DNA from: Syngnathus acus
Lineage: Eukaryota; Chordata; Actinopteri; Syngnathiformes; Syngnathidae
Assembly (NCBI RefSeq): GCF_901709675.1
Contig: NC_051106.1
Span: 6,272,001-6,336,000, forward strand
DNA: 64,000 nt
Reading direction: 5' to 3'
Below the pieces are notes generated by a model. It was not told the DNA's origin. It worked only from the letters and a program-made list of their open reading frames with translations, and did not search any database. Position 1 is the first letter of the stretch. Each line of letters starts with the position of its first letter. Below are positions 49,908 to 62,260 of the stretch, one piece after another. A program made the translations under genes and the position numbers.

Positions 49908-52900
49908 TCACATAATATCGAGAACGTCACAGGGCACGAAGCCTCGTTTCTTGCCGCTTGCCACCCTGATGAAGCCGTTGCTTTGGTCCTCACTGCTCAC
50001 ACAGATCTGGTGGGAGAAGATAGTCATGAATTATAGTTAACTCTTGTCACTTTTGATTTTTTTCGGAGTGAAAAATAGCAATTTAAGTCGGAATTTGTCA
50101 ATTATTGACATTTATGGCAACTGTGGGAGTTAGCCAAATAAAGCAAGGAAGTTACTTGCTCCAAATAAATTAACTGTTGTTTTTATTTATTTATTTATTT
50201 ATTTATTTAAAGTGGGGTTCAAGACAAGGTTCTGTAAACTCTTCTTTGTTGTGATAGCAAAACTGAAAACATTTTGTTGAATTGGCCAAATTACAATTTT
50301 ATATAGTATAGAAAAATGTGAATTAAAAATACTGTATTTTAATAAATGATGTAGGGTAGTTTGCGCGAAGTATGTCCAGCAGAGGGCACTGTCACCCTGT
50401 TGTTGACAATTGTTCAACAGTCTCATAAATTCAAACTATTTCATGTAACCTTCCTAATTTCTTAAAAAATGTACTTCAAGTTAAAGTAGGTGTATAACTT
50501 TGCTGCACGTTCCGGATAAAAATGGTCTAATTTATTCCAACTAAGGAATAGGTTAGAACATTTCAAGTCCAAATTGAAGGAGCTCTCAAGTGCCGCTATA
50601 AACACACTGAAATGTTCCAGATCATTTTGTGCAACCTGTGCTCTCCTTAAGTGATCACATTACGCTGAATTCTTAAGGAACACACCAATCTCGAATTCTG
50701 TGGCTTCCTATCCGCTTGGGATTTCCTTGCCTGATTCTTCCCCAGAGTCCCGCCATAAGCATTGTGGGAAAAAGGGACCACTCATTAATGTGCGTATTTG
50801 ACGTATAAGTCATATGCGGGGGCCACAAAAAAAAATTGTCATGTGGTGATGCATGGGTGAGTGATAAAAAAGGATTCCTGGGAGCAGCAGGAACAAAACT
50901 CTGCTGCCTTCTTGTCTCAATAGGCCTCAAAACGGGGTCAACGAAGACAATCTCAAATGTTCATTATTTGTGACTACAAATGTTTGTGTGTGTGGGGAAA
51001 GCCATACGTATCATGCAGGGTTTTTTTCTAATCCCTTGGTAGAGGTTTAAAAAGAAGACCAAATAGTACCTGTCCCTCCTTCAGCGTAATCTGGCCCTGC
51101 TCCCTGCAGCCGATGAAGGTCCTGTTACACCTGAAAATCTGATCCCCCACCCGCAATTGATGCGCAAAGGATGCCGGGAAGAAACCGATCCTGTCCTCAA
51201 TCACCCCCTGGAAAATATTAAACAGATGATATGTGAGTTGTTGTTCTTTTGTCAGCTTCCACATTATCGGTTTTACTGGCGAAATTCTCAAAAGAGGCCA
51301 GATGTGTGTGTTTATCCACAGCCTGATGAGAAGCAGCAGTGAGAAATGCACAATGAGTTCGCTCGTGGTCTGCTAGCAGCATGCCGCCTCTTATCTCCTT
51401 TATTAGGATTCCGTACACACAAACTCTCTTTTCCCGTCTTTTCTGCTGCGATCATTGACTGCTCAGTTCATCAATCAATTCATTTCTTCCAGGTTCATTT
51501 AATCGTGCTTGGGGAAAACACACAGTTATTATCATTGCCTTGGAAATGATCCAAAACAATTCATCGTTACTAATAGGCCCAAGAAATCACAGTGTGTGAA
51601 GGGAATTTAACACTTACCTTCCACCAATCACCGTTGGATTCGTCAATAAGTAAAATTCGGTCACCTGCCCTGCAATAAGAGGCAAAAGAATGGACGGTTT
51701 GTGAACAATTTGTCTATTTTGTGTTGAAAAATGAAAAAGAAGGCATTAGTAAAGTTTAAAAAAACGAATTCACAAAGTTTTTAATTTTAGTTTAGAATTT
51801 AAGAATAAATATAGAGGTTTTTGTGTTGTATGAAAAACATTTGTATAATGTTCATTTTATTTGAAATGTCTATTTACCCACTATTTCATTTTATTGTATC
51901 TGAAATGTCTTTTAATTACACCTGTCTCACCTGCAGTCAGAGAAGGAGAGCCAATCAGAGTGAAGGATAGGGAGTTGCAGGAAGAGAGATAGATTGAGAA
52001 AATGGACGTTTTGAAGGGAAAAGTGATATAAAACGTGTTAAATGCTTGTGCAAAACATTCATGGCGCACTCAACGCTAAAAAGGGGACACTATGGGAGCC
52101 AACAAACTGCAGAGTGCTCGGATTTATCGACGTGATTGCACTGCAGTGAAAACCTAATTGCATCCGGTGCACAGTTAGCATAGCCGGCTAGTTAGCGACA
52201 GCTAGCCGTGTTCGTAGCTTGTTAGCTGGACGAGCTAATGGCGGAAGCTACGTCAGAGGAGTGAACAAAGACTGTGGAAGACTTTGGACATCCAGAGAAG
52301 TTGGACAACAAATGATTCCTCACAGAACAGTGGAGCGTTTGTGGAAACTGTTTTTCCACTGGAAGGTCACGTCGTCTGCTGAACTGTGAGTACGGTACGC
52401 TTATTCTTATGAAGAGGGCGCCACCTACTGGACGTCATGTGAACAGTCCTTTAACGTTATCATTATAAGGTCTGGTTGTATTTATGTATTTGTTTTCTCT
52501 TCTGAAACACTATTCTTTATAGCTAAAACAATTTGATTTGATATCTCGCTGTCTGTCTATTTATTCTCAAGTTACAGAAATATTGTGTTTTCTAAATTTA
52601 GTAATTGGGGCACATTTACTTCGAAACTACATCTTTTTATTTAATTAAATGGATGTAGCACAATGGAATCCAGCATTTGCATGCTAGCTACCACTAAATA
52701 TTATTTTAGGTAGGTTTAAACTTTTTTTTAAAGACTATGATTCTAAAATTTTAAATGTCATTTTTTAACTGACATTTCAAAAGATGTTTCTATTCCTGGC
52801 CTATTTGAAGAACATTCCACCATTTGTCTAGTCACTATTATTTTCAAGGTAGCTATTATAGCTCCACATGTCAAATGTCATTTCTTTTAACTCAAAAAAA

Positions 52901-55900
52901 CACAAGTGGTACATTAAAATATCAAAACTTCAATTCAACAAGGATGAATGTAAGAACTAAGTGACCGTATTTGTGAAGAAAGCAACAGGCCCAGTCAGAA
53001 ACGAAGGTGTCTATCATGTCATCGTCAACAATCCGTTTTACGACGAGGAATTCTTCTTTTCCAGGAAAATCGTGAATCACTGTGCGCCGTAGTAATTACA
53101 AGCATCTGCTCGCAGTCATTGTTGGCAAAATTTAATGCAGTAAAAAAAAGGAAAAGGAGCAACTCGACTGAGGAAAATGTGGGTTTTTACGTCATTTCCC
53201 TTATTTCCACCTCTTGTGATTGTTGGAGTGCGTCTTTATCCTGGTAATAATCACTATTACTGACAAAATACGGTTCACTGTGAACAGAAAAAAAAAAAAA
53301 AATCCACATCTAAAGATGCAATGAACATCTTCAGAAAAGGACCGGGTGGAAATTTCTCAAGTAGTTGGACTTGCCTGTTCTCATCATCATTATAATCACA
53401 AAATTGTTGAAGTAATCAAGCACAAGTAGAATTTTCTCACTTGCAAGTAAAATTAATCATTTTCAAGCAGTACCCCCTCCTCTCCTGAATTTTTGTTGCA
53501 TATGCTGATTCAAGTGATTGTGTTAGAACCCGTTCGCGGAACACAGGTATCATACTTGTGCAGTGGATTACACAAGTGTGTGCGTCAGAGAGAGTGCACT
53601 CATGTCTTTAAATCCATTTGAGTAATTTAGTGGGAAGAGGAACAAATTGATGCTTGAGATGAAGGACTGCACGTGATGACTTTCGTTTCCTGTTTTAAAA
53701 GTGTGTCAAAGCGTGCGGTGGCCATGATCGGGCGCTTTGACACTAGCAGAAAATGCAGCAAATATTTTTTATATATATTTTTTTAAATAATACTGTTTCA
53801 CCTGCGAGTATTTTTGAAAGAGCTGAGTTGTGTGTGTGTGTTTTGCAAACTAGCCTCATCTCCAAGTCATGGCTCTCCTGGGCAGTAAAACTGTACAAGG
53901 CCACGTAGGTGTTGAGCCGGAGTGCATCTTGGTGAAGCTGGCTGTCTTCCAGCTAGACACACACACACACACACAGACACGCAACAACAACCACGCATGA
54001 GCTGGCGGGTCCCACGCAGCACCTGAACAACAATTTTGAGTCTGTATCGCTCAGACCTCAACGGCATCAAGATTGCCAAGTCGCTTTTCTCAAATCAACT
54101 TTTGCCATTTGATGTCGTTTTTGTTTTCATCATTTTCATTTCTGTCCCCGGAGGCCACACGAGCAACTTGCCTTGTGCCTGCTTCCAAGTCATCCATCAG
54201 CCAGCCACTCCTTGTGGACGACACATGGCTTCATTACCACCTGGTGCCTCAAGGAAAGCAAAGTTCTGCCATCTTGTAAAAATACCACCTGTGTTTCACT
54301 GTCACCCCCCCCCCCCCCTCGCCCTCGCTACCAAACACATCTACTTTTCAAGGAGTGTGAAATGTAGCAAGCAGGCTCCACACTGGAGTTAACTGTGACA
54401 GAACTGACAACAGCGGAGAAAAATAAAATATATTTTGTGGATGGGTGCTAATTGGGACAACACTTTTCTGACAACTTCCTGTGTGCCCGCCTCTCATCCT
54501 ATTTTAACTCAAAGGAACAGATTGCGGCTAATCTTGCGCAACGTAAATATAACGTGTGCCAAAGCTATATTTAGATTTGTTTTCATCACTGTCCCAATGT
54601 TTGAGAATGTACGAGTGTTATTATATATCACCCATTACTACTACTCAAATTACCCAAATTTTTTCTTTTGAGTGAACCCAATCGGTTGAATTACCATTTT
54701 CCCAGCACGCCTCCATCTGTCTCTGCCTTAGCCGGAGCTAATGGACCCGTCGGAGGACGCACTAACCGTGCACCGCCAGCTGTGCTCGACCCGCCCAGCA
54801 CCATGCATTCGAGTTTCTTCTTCTTTGAGAAGCGAGCGGACGTTTGTGTATTTTCCTAGTATGGTTATTTATTCACTATTATGTTTGCCCAAGTATTTGT
54901 GGTCTATTTCCACTGATAACGAGGTATAAACATGCTGAACAAAACCTCAAAAATTTCCTCTGCGCATTCCATCAGGCAAAAAAAATAAAAAAGCTCCCAG
55001 TGACATTTTCATCATCACCCTACAGGAGCTGATAAGATATTTTTTGCTGCCTTCGGAGAATAAAGTAACGGAACCGCCGCAGATGCAACCAGTGAGGTCA
55101 AGCCTTGGCTCCATCAGCGCAAGTCTGCCGTGCTTGTGTCAGCTCCAATTTGATTTGTTAGCGCAGGAAAAAGAACTTTTCCCTCCATTTCCTGGGAACT
55201 GAAGCGGTAATGGCGGAGGGCATTCAAGATGAGTGATGCGAGGCTGCATTTCTCGACTCGCCAGCGTAGCGAACAAATGGATTCTAAATATTTCTCACCT
55301 CAGAATCGTGGGGTGTTCTCTCCGGCTGATGTCGGTAGTGCTCAGCCCCGTTTTCCAGAACCGTGAAAACTGAGTGAAAATATACACACGATAAATTGCA
55401 AGCCCTCGTTCGATGGATCACAGAATCGTGAAAAATCTCAATTTTCCCACAACCCTCACCATCATCGCTGTGTTTTCTCGACAGTGCCTGGCGGCTGCCG
55501 TGGGCCACCGCTTCCTCCGGGACGTTATCCAAGTCACTGGTCTGCAAAGAAATCTGATTTCAATTCGACAATCCGATGAAAACAACAATACGTTGAACGG
55601 AATCATAGCGGCGGGAATGGTCAGTGACGGCAAATAACAAAGGCCCCGTGAGTGTAGACAGAGCATGTTTCCGAGCTTGCATTCGTATACTATTTCCATA
55701 ACACACACGCACGCACACAGCTGCACAAACAGCTTGACTGTCTTTTCCATTGTCATTATACAGTGGCACAAATCCAGACTGCGCACATGCAGCGGAGGAA
55801 AACTCTACATAAGTGATACAGCAACATGATTCATTTGCAAAATTAGTATGCACTCGTCAATCATACCAGTGTTTATTGGAATAATTTCCCCAATGTCCAA

Positions 55901-58900
55901 TTTTCCCTGTTCCTGCTGACTCTGTGTTCCTGTTCCTGCATAGCATCCTCATACCTTCGTGTGTCACTGAAACAGCCTAGCGGGGGCAAAACTAGCATGT
56001 AGCAATTTGCGCTCCCAAATGTTCAAACATTTAACGTGCAATCTTATCGTCGTGAGTGAACACGAAATTTAGCACCCACCATTCGGGGATCGTAATAAAT
56101 TAAGCCCTAAGAGTTTTCAGACTATGAAGTGATTCGTGCCCGTCTATTTTACTACCCTGTACAAAAAATGTCACCGTTCCATGCGCAGAGGTGGCCCGAG
56201 AGGGTTTATAATCAGTCCAATTCATCTCGAGGGCTGTAACATGAGCACGACAGCTCCCTTCATGACCGCTAAGACCAGAATGCCTTTATTGGTAGTGTTT
56301 ATGACTCCGCTGAGGTGGTATCTATTTGCTCCATCAGCTACAACATGTCAAAGGCAGCGGCACCAAATAAACAAAGTGTGTGAGGTGGACCGACAGTGAG
56401 ATGCATGGCTCTCGACGACATACTGTAGTGAGGAGAACTAATGGAATGTTTCAAAAAGATATTACCAATCAACTTTGAATGACCTTACCGAATTTCTTTG
56501 TGGAGATTCGGAGCCACTGGCCCGTTTGGATTTTTGTGCCAACGACGTCCCGAATCTGAGGGCCTCGTAGACTGGGTCGACTTTATTCCCGCAAGCTGTA
56601 GTGGTAGAAAATAAGTGGATATTTAAAAAGTCTTGTCAATAAATTGAATTTTTGGTAAGTTAGGCCGCTCACCGATGGGCATGACTTCTTTGATGCAGCC
56701 GTATTGTTCCTGAATTAATAACGGCGAGCTGTAGTACCGCCGGAAGCCTTTAGGCTGGCAAAAAACACAACAATACAATGATAATAATGGAATATTGCTA
56801 TTTTGTCACCAGCGCAAGTCTCAAAACATCAAATTCAACCAAAACGGTTAATAACAAGCACTGATGGAAATAGCAGCAGACCAAGACCTCGGTGCAAATG
56901 AAGTCATAGAAATAGTCTCGGTCGCCGAGCAAGCTAATGGAGAAGCGATGGGAATGAGAAGTCGGAATATCACCTTTGCGGGAAATGACATTAAATGTGA
57001 ATTAAAAGAAAGTGAATGATTACCGCCTTAAATCATGCATGACCGTCATAAATCATCCGTCTAAATCTACAGATGGCTTTCGGCAAAGCGGGAGAGTAAA
57101 GTTGTGTGACCTCCAATAAGGACAACTGAGATCTTCCATTATTTACCACAAACTACAATCATTTTGTTATGAAACCAAACTGCGCTATAAATATCGGCTC
57201 ATAAAAACAGATATTCCTAATGTGATGTCCGTCAGTGACGCAATAGATGTCCGAGCTTTTGCTTAGCGTTCTCAGGCTGAAGGGAAACAAGCATGCCCGC
57301 AGAAGTTAAGAGAGGCAAATTTAGAGTCCAATCCCACAGGGGGAAACTTTGTCCTCTTTAACCTCTCAACCTGATTTTCCACTCCTGAGAGCCAATCACT
57401 TCCTTGCTCTCTTTCCACTCATTCCCTAACAGGATGAGTTTGTAATACAATGATCAAAAAACATTTTACAAAGAGAGTTCCTGTTTAGGTTTATGGGAAA
57501 TAAAAATAGGTTTGACATTCGAAAATATTTTGTCCGGGGCTGCAGGAACATTCCAAAGTATCACTCGCATTGGTTGGCAGTTTATGTTGTTTGGTTTGCT
57601 TCATAAAAACTTTAGAAATTGTGACTGTGACCTCAATGAGGTCAACAACAAAGCCCCTCAAGCATCGTCGCATCCATCCTGTGACGTTAATAGATCGGCG
57701 GTGACGTCGGGGGTCAGAGGTTTGGTGTCGGTGGCGTGCATGGTGACAATTAGCTTGCAGATTGACTGGCAGAGGGATGATATAATGAGGAGGTGGAGGA
57801 GGAAGAGGAGGAGGATGACGAGGATGGGTGGATAGCAGTCGCAGATGTACCGGCACGCTCACACATACACTAAAGTGTGATTTCTGAATATGCGCATTCT
57901 GGTGAGGGATAAGCCAATATTAATTATTTCATGTGATTTCAAGTTGATATATCAATATGATTTGTTATTGTTTTAGTAAGTCGTTATTTTGTCAGTCGAA
58001 CATCTCCAATGGCAATAGTGATGACATCACGAAATGGATGCGAATGTGATCCCAGGCCGTGCACATTTCATGAAGACAGGCGCTCTCACCAGTTTGCCCA
58101 TGCAGCGCTGCTGCCCGACGCCGTTCTCGCACTTGTGGTGAAGGCTCATCTTGCAGGCTTTGCAACGGAGGCCGTGCTTAGCCGTGTTGCCCGCCAGGAA
58201 CACCACGTGCTTGGCTGTAGTACCTGAAACACAAATGGCTGTTTCACATATGCTTGCAGTCTGTTGACATTTCCCCCACAGAACAGAACAAAAAAAAAAA
58301 AAAAGTTTATATACCGTAATTTTCGGACTATAAGTCGCGGTTTTTTTTCATAGTTTGGGTGGGGGGGCGACTTATACTCAGGAGCGACTTATATACATAC
58401 ATACATACATATATATGATTTTTTTTCACTTTTTTGGGCATTTTATGGCTGGTGCGACTTATACTCCGGTGCGACTTATAGTCCGAAAATTACGGTAATT
58501 TCACAGTTGATGGAGAGGCCAGCACATAGATTTAAAAAGCCAATTTTCCATTAAAGCGAGATCAGAAGCTACCACGTATCAGTCAATGGCGACTGCTCGC
58601 ATCCTACACAAAGGAGGTCAGTTTGTTTAATAGTTCTGCGTCTGTGCTTGTGTATTGATTGCTGAGTGTGCAATTGCTCTGGCCCCGCCCACGCTCTGTC
58701 CATGTGAAAATGTGGACAACTATTGATCACATTTTTTAGAATGTTTTTTTTAACGCTGTCTGCTCTACCCCCCCTCCCACTAATTGCTAATCTGCTACGC
58801 TAATCTGCTACAAATTGTGAAGTTTAGTGAGTTGTATTTGCCCGTACCTCAAGGCAACAATATACTTTTATTTAAGTATTGCTTTGAGGTACTTTTATCC

Positions 58901-61900
58901 AAAACAGTTAGTGATAGCACACACATGCCCCTGCTGTCGATCAGCTCGTTTGGTGTGACTCACTCCAACGTGGAAACAATACGCCTCCATGCTAGCAGTT
59001 TAGCGGACGGACCACAAACTGACAGCTGGGCAATGGTGGGTGGGTTGGGGGGGGGGTCTCGGTGTGTGCGTGTTCAGTAGTAATTTTGAGAGTATTTAGC
59101 GTGTATGAGAGGTAATCCCAAATTTGAACTCTTACGACCTCTCACACATTCCACCGCGCAATTGTAATCTCACAAATTTGTGATGCTACACTTGAAAATT
59201 GACCTCGGTTTATTTCTATCTATCACCAGCACAACTTTTTTTTTTTGCTTTCAGAATAGCATTGATCCATTAATCCAGCAGTATTACTTTCCGCCCTCAT
59301 ACTTCCTACCTACAAATCGACCTAGCCGAGGTTCTGTAGACTAATTTGTTGTTTGTTTTTGCTGTGACAAAATAAGCCCCGCCTCCTCCCCCCAAATGAC
59401 TAATTGACTGCATTTATTACAACACTTCACTGGTTTAAAGATGTTAAAATACTATTATTCCAAGCGCCCCCCCCCCTACTCCCCTCATGTAAATTACATT
59501 TCACACTCAGTCAGACACACAAACATGTCCTTCGCCCACGTAGGTGTTTATTTAATTAGCAACTCGCTGCAATCCATAACGCAGCGTCGCTCGGCGTGCA
59601 GGTATTTTTATTATATGCCAGTGAATGTAATTCACTTTTACTTTGCGCCAAATCAAATTTTCTTTTCGCCTCAAGCTTTAAATAAAATTGTTTTTGTAAA
59701 GCAAAATGTTTAGACTGTGTGTGCTGTGATGTAAGTCTTACATATTTATGATGAAATGTATGCTGACATTTCTTGTAATGGCGGATAGATGGTGATGTAA
59801 GAAGCAGGTGGGCGTTTAAAGTTGGTCCATAATTGACCTCTTGACTTGGATTCATGTACTGTTAACTAACCCCATACCTACGATCATGTGGTTGCAAACG
59901 TCGCAAAAGGTGGGCTTCTTGAAGATGTGCTCCATGAAGCAATGTCCGGCCGAGTCCACCTGCAGAGGGTTGCGTGTCTGCGAACGCGACGTGGGGGGAG
60001 GAGCGCAAGGGATGGCGGGGGGCACGGGCGGGATGGACGGGCCGCTGGTGCCGATGTTGTACAGGTGCCCCGTGCTGCCGCTCACATCGGAGAGGAGCTC
60101 CGTCTTGTTGTCGCCGCCGCTTCGGAAGAAGTTGTCGGCGCTCTTGCTGCGGATGCTTTTGGTTTTGAAGGACAACGAGCGCTTGAGCTTCTGAAGCTGG
60201 AAGGAACAAAATACAATTGACTCTTTGGAATGCCATTGCTAAAAAGCTTCCCCACCAGGACGCGAATGGAGTTCTTTCCGGCCATGAAGATTGTCAATCT
60301 CATTACCTTCCACAATGACAAGCCTTCATTTCATCTGGTCCTCCTTCAGTTGCTTTATAAAGAATCCCTTTGCTACTGTAATGAGACTGAAGGGCTCTTG
60401 TGCAGCGGAATTGATTCAGTTTTGACGTAATTCAAGGCCAGAGAAGAACTCCTAATGAGGGTTTGTGTCCAAATTAAGCCGCACAATACCAAGAGGAATT
60501 TTTTTTTGCAATTGCTCGTGAAGATGCTCCCTCCTATTTTCATGTAAATGACACGTTTTGCATAGCATCATTCAAAACAAAATTGCGCCTAGATTCAAGT
60601 GCTTATCATGGAAGCTTTGTTGCGGAGAGGATCAATAAGTCCTCGGGGTGATGACTGATCAATTTGGCAAACTCACACGCCTGTGGTGGGTGGCCAGGAC
60701 CAACGAGGCCTTCCCTGATCTGAGAGCACTATCAAAAGCACTGAGATATAATTTCCAATATTTGCTCTTGAAATTGTAGTCATTAAAATGCACGGTTCAA
60801 AGTTTTCCCGGGAGATAATTGGATGGTTTTAAGGGCAGCACATGCTTTGCTTGATAGCAGTTAACTTCACATGAAGCATGGGAGCTTAAGGATGAGGATG
60901 ACACCTAATCAAATGTAGCACCATCAAAAACACATTAAATGAGACTTAAGGAGAAGCATAATCTACTGGGTGAGCTCGTTAATTTATGGCGTTGCTTAAA
61001 TATATTATGTTGCATTGCACTAACCCTCCTGCGTGCAGAATTAAGAGCGAATTAAAACTAAATTTACAAGAATTCTTTTGGGGGGGGGGTCATTTTGACC
61101 CGCAATATCACAGGAGGGTTTGTAATGTGCGTCAACATATGACCATGTCTCACCTTCCGTTTGGGATGTTCAGGCCTCGCAGTATTCTTACAAAAAGGGA
61201 TAAGGAAAAACAAAACAAATATAATTTTATTTCTGTGCAGGGAACTGTGTAGAACTATTTAGCCTTTCGCCTGCGTTCTTGTGTACGTCATCTTTTATAG
61301 GACAGATATATTTAGATAATTTACAACCACCAAAATGACCACTAAAGTAAGTCCTTATGGAGGAAGATTTGAAGCGCAGGGTAGCCCAAACTTGGACTTG
61401 AAGCCTGTTTTGGGTCGTAGTTTGAAAAACCCGCTTTAGGTCACCACATTCGGTATACTCATAACCAAAAGCTGTGGCTTGGATGTAATAATTCCTTTTG
61501 ATTGACACAGAGCTGCTTCTAATTAAACAACGCTGGATCTGCATAACACAGTGAACATGAATTAAGTCATCATCTTTCGGTAGGAGAGGCGGTACGGGTC
61601 CTTTTGACCCGTAGGCGAGACCAATGCAGCAAATGGTGCAAATAATTGCACTCTGAAGAAACTGTTTGTTCCTTATTGAGAGCAAATGAGGTCATAGAAG
61701 TTATCAAGTAAAAGGGTTTTAATTTATTGGAGCCATTACTCTCGAAACTTAAGTTGAATTTTTTTTTTTTTAAGTAACTTTTAAGGAAGTCCTTACCTTA
61801 GTCTCTTGGTTGGAAGTGTTGCTCGGGGATTTGGGAGTCTCATTTTGCTCGTCTTCTTTTCCCCCGCAACTCTCCTCCTGGGCAGAGTTGGCCGGCGGGA

Positions 61901-61904
61901 TCAT
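49908..61904 (-). CDS. stac: STAC, SH3 and cysteine-rich domain adaptor
   Basis: Cytosolic adaptor. Family members bind voltage-gated L-type calcium channels and slow their calcium-dependent inactivation. Coding exons, in transcript order: 61904-61797, 60196-59878, 58223-58090, 56754-56673, 56595-56489, 55541-55460, 55369-55299, 53952-53855, 51669-51618, 51207-51070, 50006-49908. They total 1290 nt, 429 residues (human 402), in frame throughout. Order: acidic N-terminus starting MIPPANS; LKRSLSFKTKSIRSKSADNF; C1 zinc domain (HIFKKPTFCDVCNHMIV to HHKCENG..RC); KGFRRYYSSPLLIQEQYGC; linker ACGNKVDPVYEALRFGTSL; SH3-1 (TYVALYSFTAQESHDLEMR to EDRIGFFPASF); second, incomplete SH3 (FRCNRTFIGCREQGQITL to GKKRGFVPCDVLDIM). 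The CREQGQITL and QICVSSE words match STAC rather than STAC2 or STAC3. Oddities: an apparent 10-residue insertion in the C1 domain and one GC-AG intron. Confidence 0.94.
50181..50209. repeat. TTTA tetranucleotide repeat in stac intron
   Basis: About seven copies of TTTA. Lies in the last stac intron, with a CTCF-like motif 170 bp away. Confidence 0.85.
52027..52386 (+). other. Candidate antisense first exon inside stac intron
   Basis: On plus, TATAAA (52027-52032) precedes a CpG- and GCTAGC-rich segment (52150-52260) that ends GAACT|GTGAGTACG at 52385, a consensus splice donor. Two tiny frames start with ATG (52061, 24 codons; 52315, about 25 codons). This is the architecture of a TATA promoter plus first exon, opposite to stac. 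It may equally be a transposable-element promoter. No downstream exon was identified. Confidence 0.3.
53854..53855 (-). other. stac: Non-canonical GC splice donor in stac
   Basis: The exon must end GAGATGAG and the intron start GCTAGT. That junction keeps phase 2 into G-GCA-GGT-GAC, giving DLEMRAGDR, the expected SH3 sequence. The only nearby GT would cause a stop. The acceptor at 51670-51671 is a normal AG. Confidence 0.75.
58312..58496 (+). mobile_element. MITE with perfect 27-bp inverted ends (copy 3) in stac intron
   Basis: It begins TACCGTAATTTTCGGACTAT, and the last 27 bp (58470-58496) are the exact reverse complement of the first 27. Subterminal GCGACTTATA words recur. The element is 185 bp, non-coding and the least decayed copy of this family in the window, lying in the intron upstream of the C1-domain exon. 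It contains a short CATA tract at 58395-58410. Confidence 0.85.
61024..61118 (+). mobile_element. Short MITE with CCCTCCTG ends (piggyBac-like)
   Basis: Left end CCCTCCTG preceded by CTAA, right end CAGGAGGG followed by TTTG. A GGGTCATTTTGACCC palindrome lies inside. CCCT-type ends at TTAA-like sites resemble non-autonomous piggyBac elements in fish. A second GGGTCCTTTTGACCC palindrome lies near 61598-61612. The target site here has lost exact TTAA, so assignment is tentative. Confidence 0.45.
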
Positions 61905-61914
61905 AATTTCAGTT

Positions 61915-62260
61915 TCTAAATATAAAAAAAAAGTAGAATGCGTTTCCTCCTCTTCTTCTCCTCCTCCTCGCAATGTTTACATCGTGTTCATGATGGTCAC
62001 CGTGACCTGAGCAGGGGTTAGCCAGAAGCGCCCTGCTCCTAAAAGGATGTACTAATCACATGGGAACACACGAGAAGGTGTGGTTAACAAGTCCAAAGTG
62101 AAAGTAAAGCGAAAAAAGTCCGGTGTTGCTGGAGAGAGTGGCGAGCTTCTTCCTCTGTGGTTGGTGCGTAAAGACTCCACAAGCATGCTGTGCTCCACTA
62201 TGAGCTGGAGAGAGAGAAAGGGAGGGAGGACAGGAGGGAGGATCTATTTGGTCGTACACT
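61915..62260 (-). promoter_or_regulatory. stac: stac 5'UTR / promoter region
   Basis: Above the start codon the minus strand shows TTTATATTTAG|AAACTG at 61915, which may be an acceptor or simply leader sequence. Higher up, a CT-rich stretch (62200-62240), followed by CCTGTCCTCCCTCCC on minus, could be the core promoter. A CTCF-like motif lies at 62308-62322. No donor could be matched convincingly. Confidence 0.3.

Noticed and set aside
61227-61685. 152-codon minus-strand frame with a hydrophobic start
   Set aside because: Lies in the first stac intron beside MITE-like palindromes, no recognisable family. Kept only as part of the nested-element observation.
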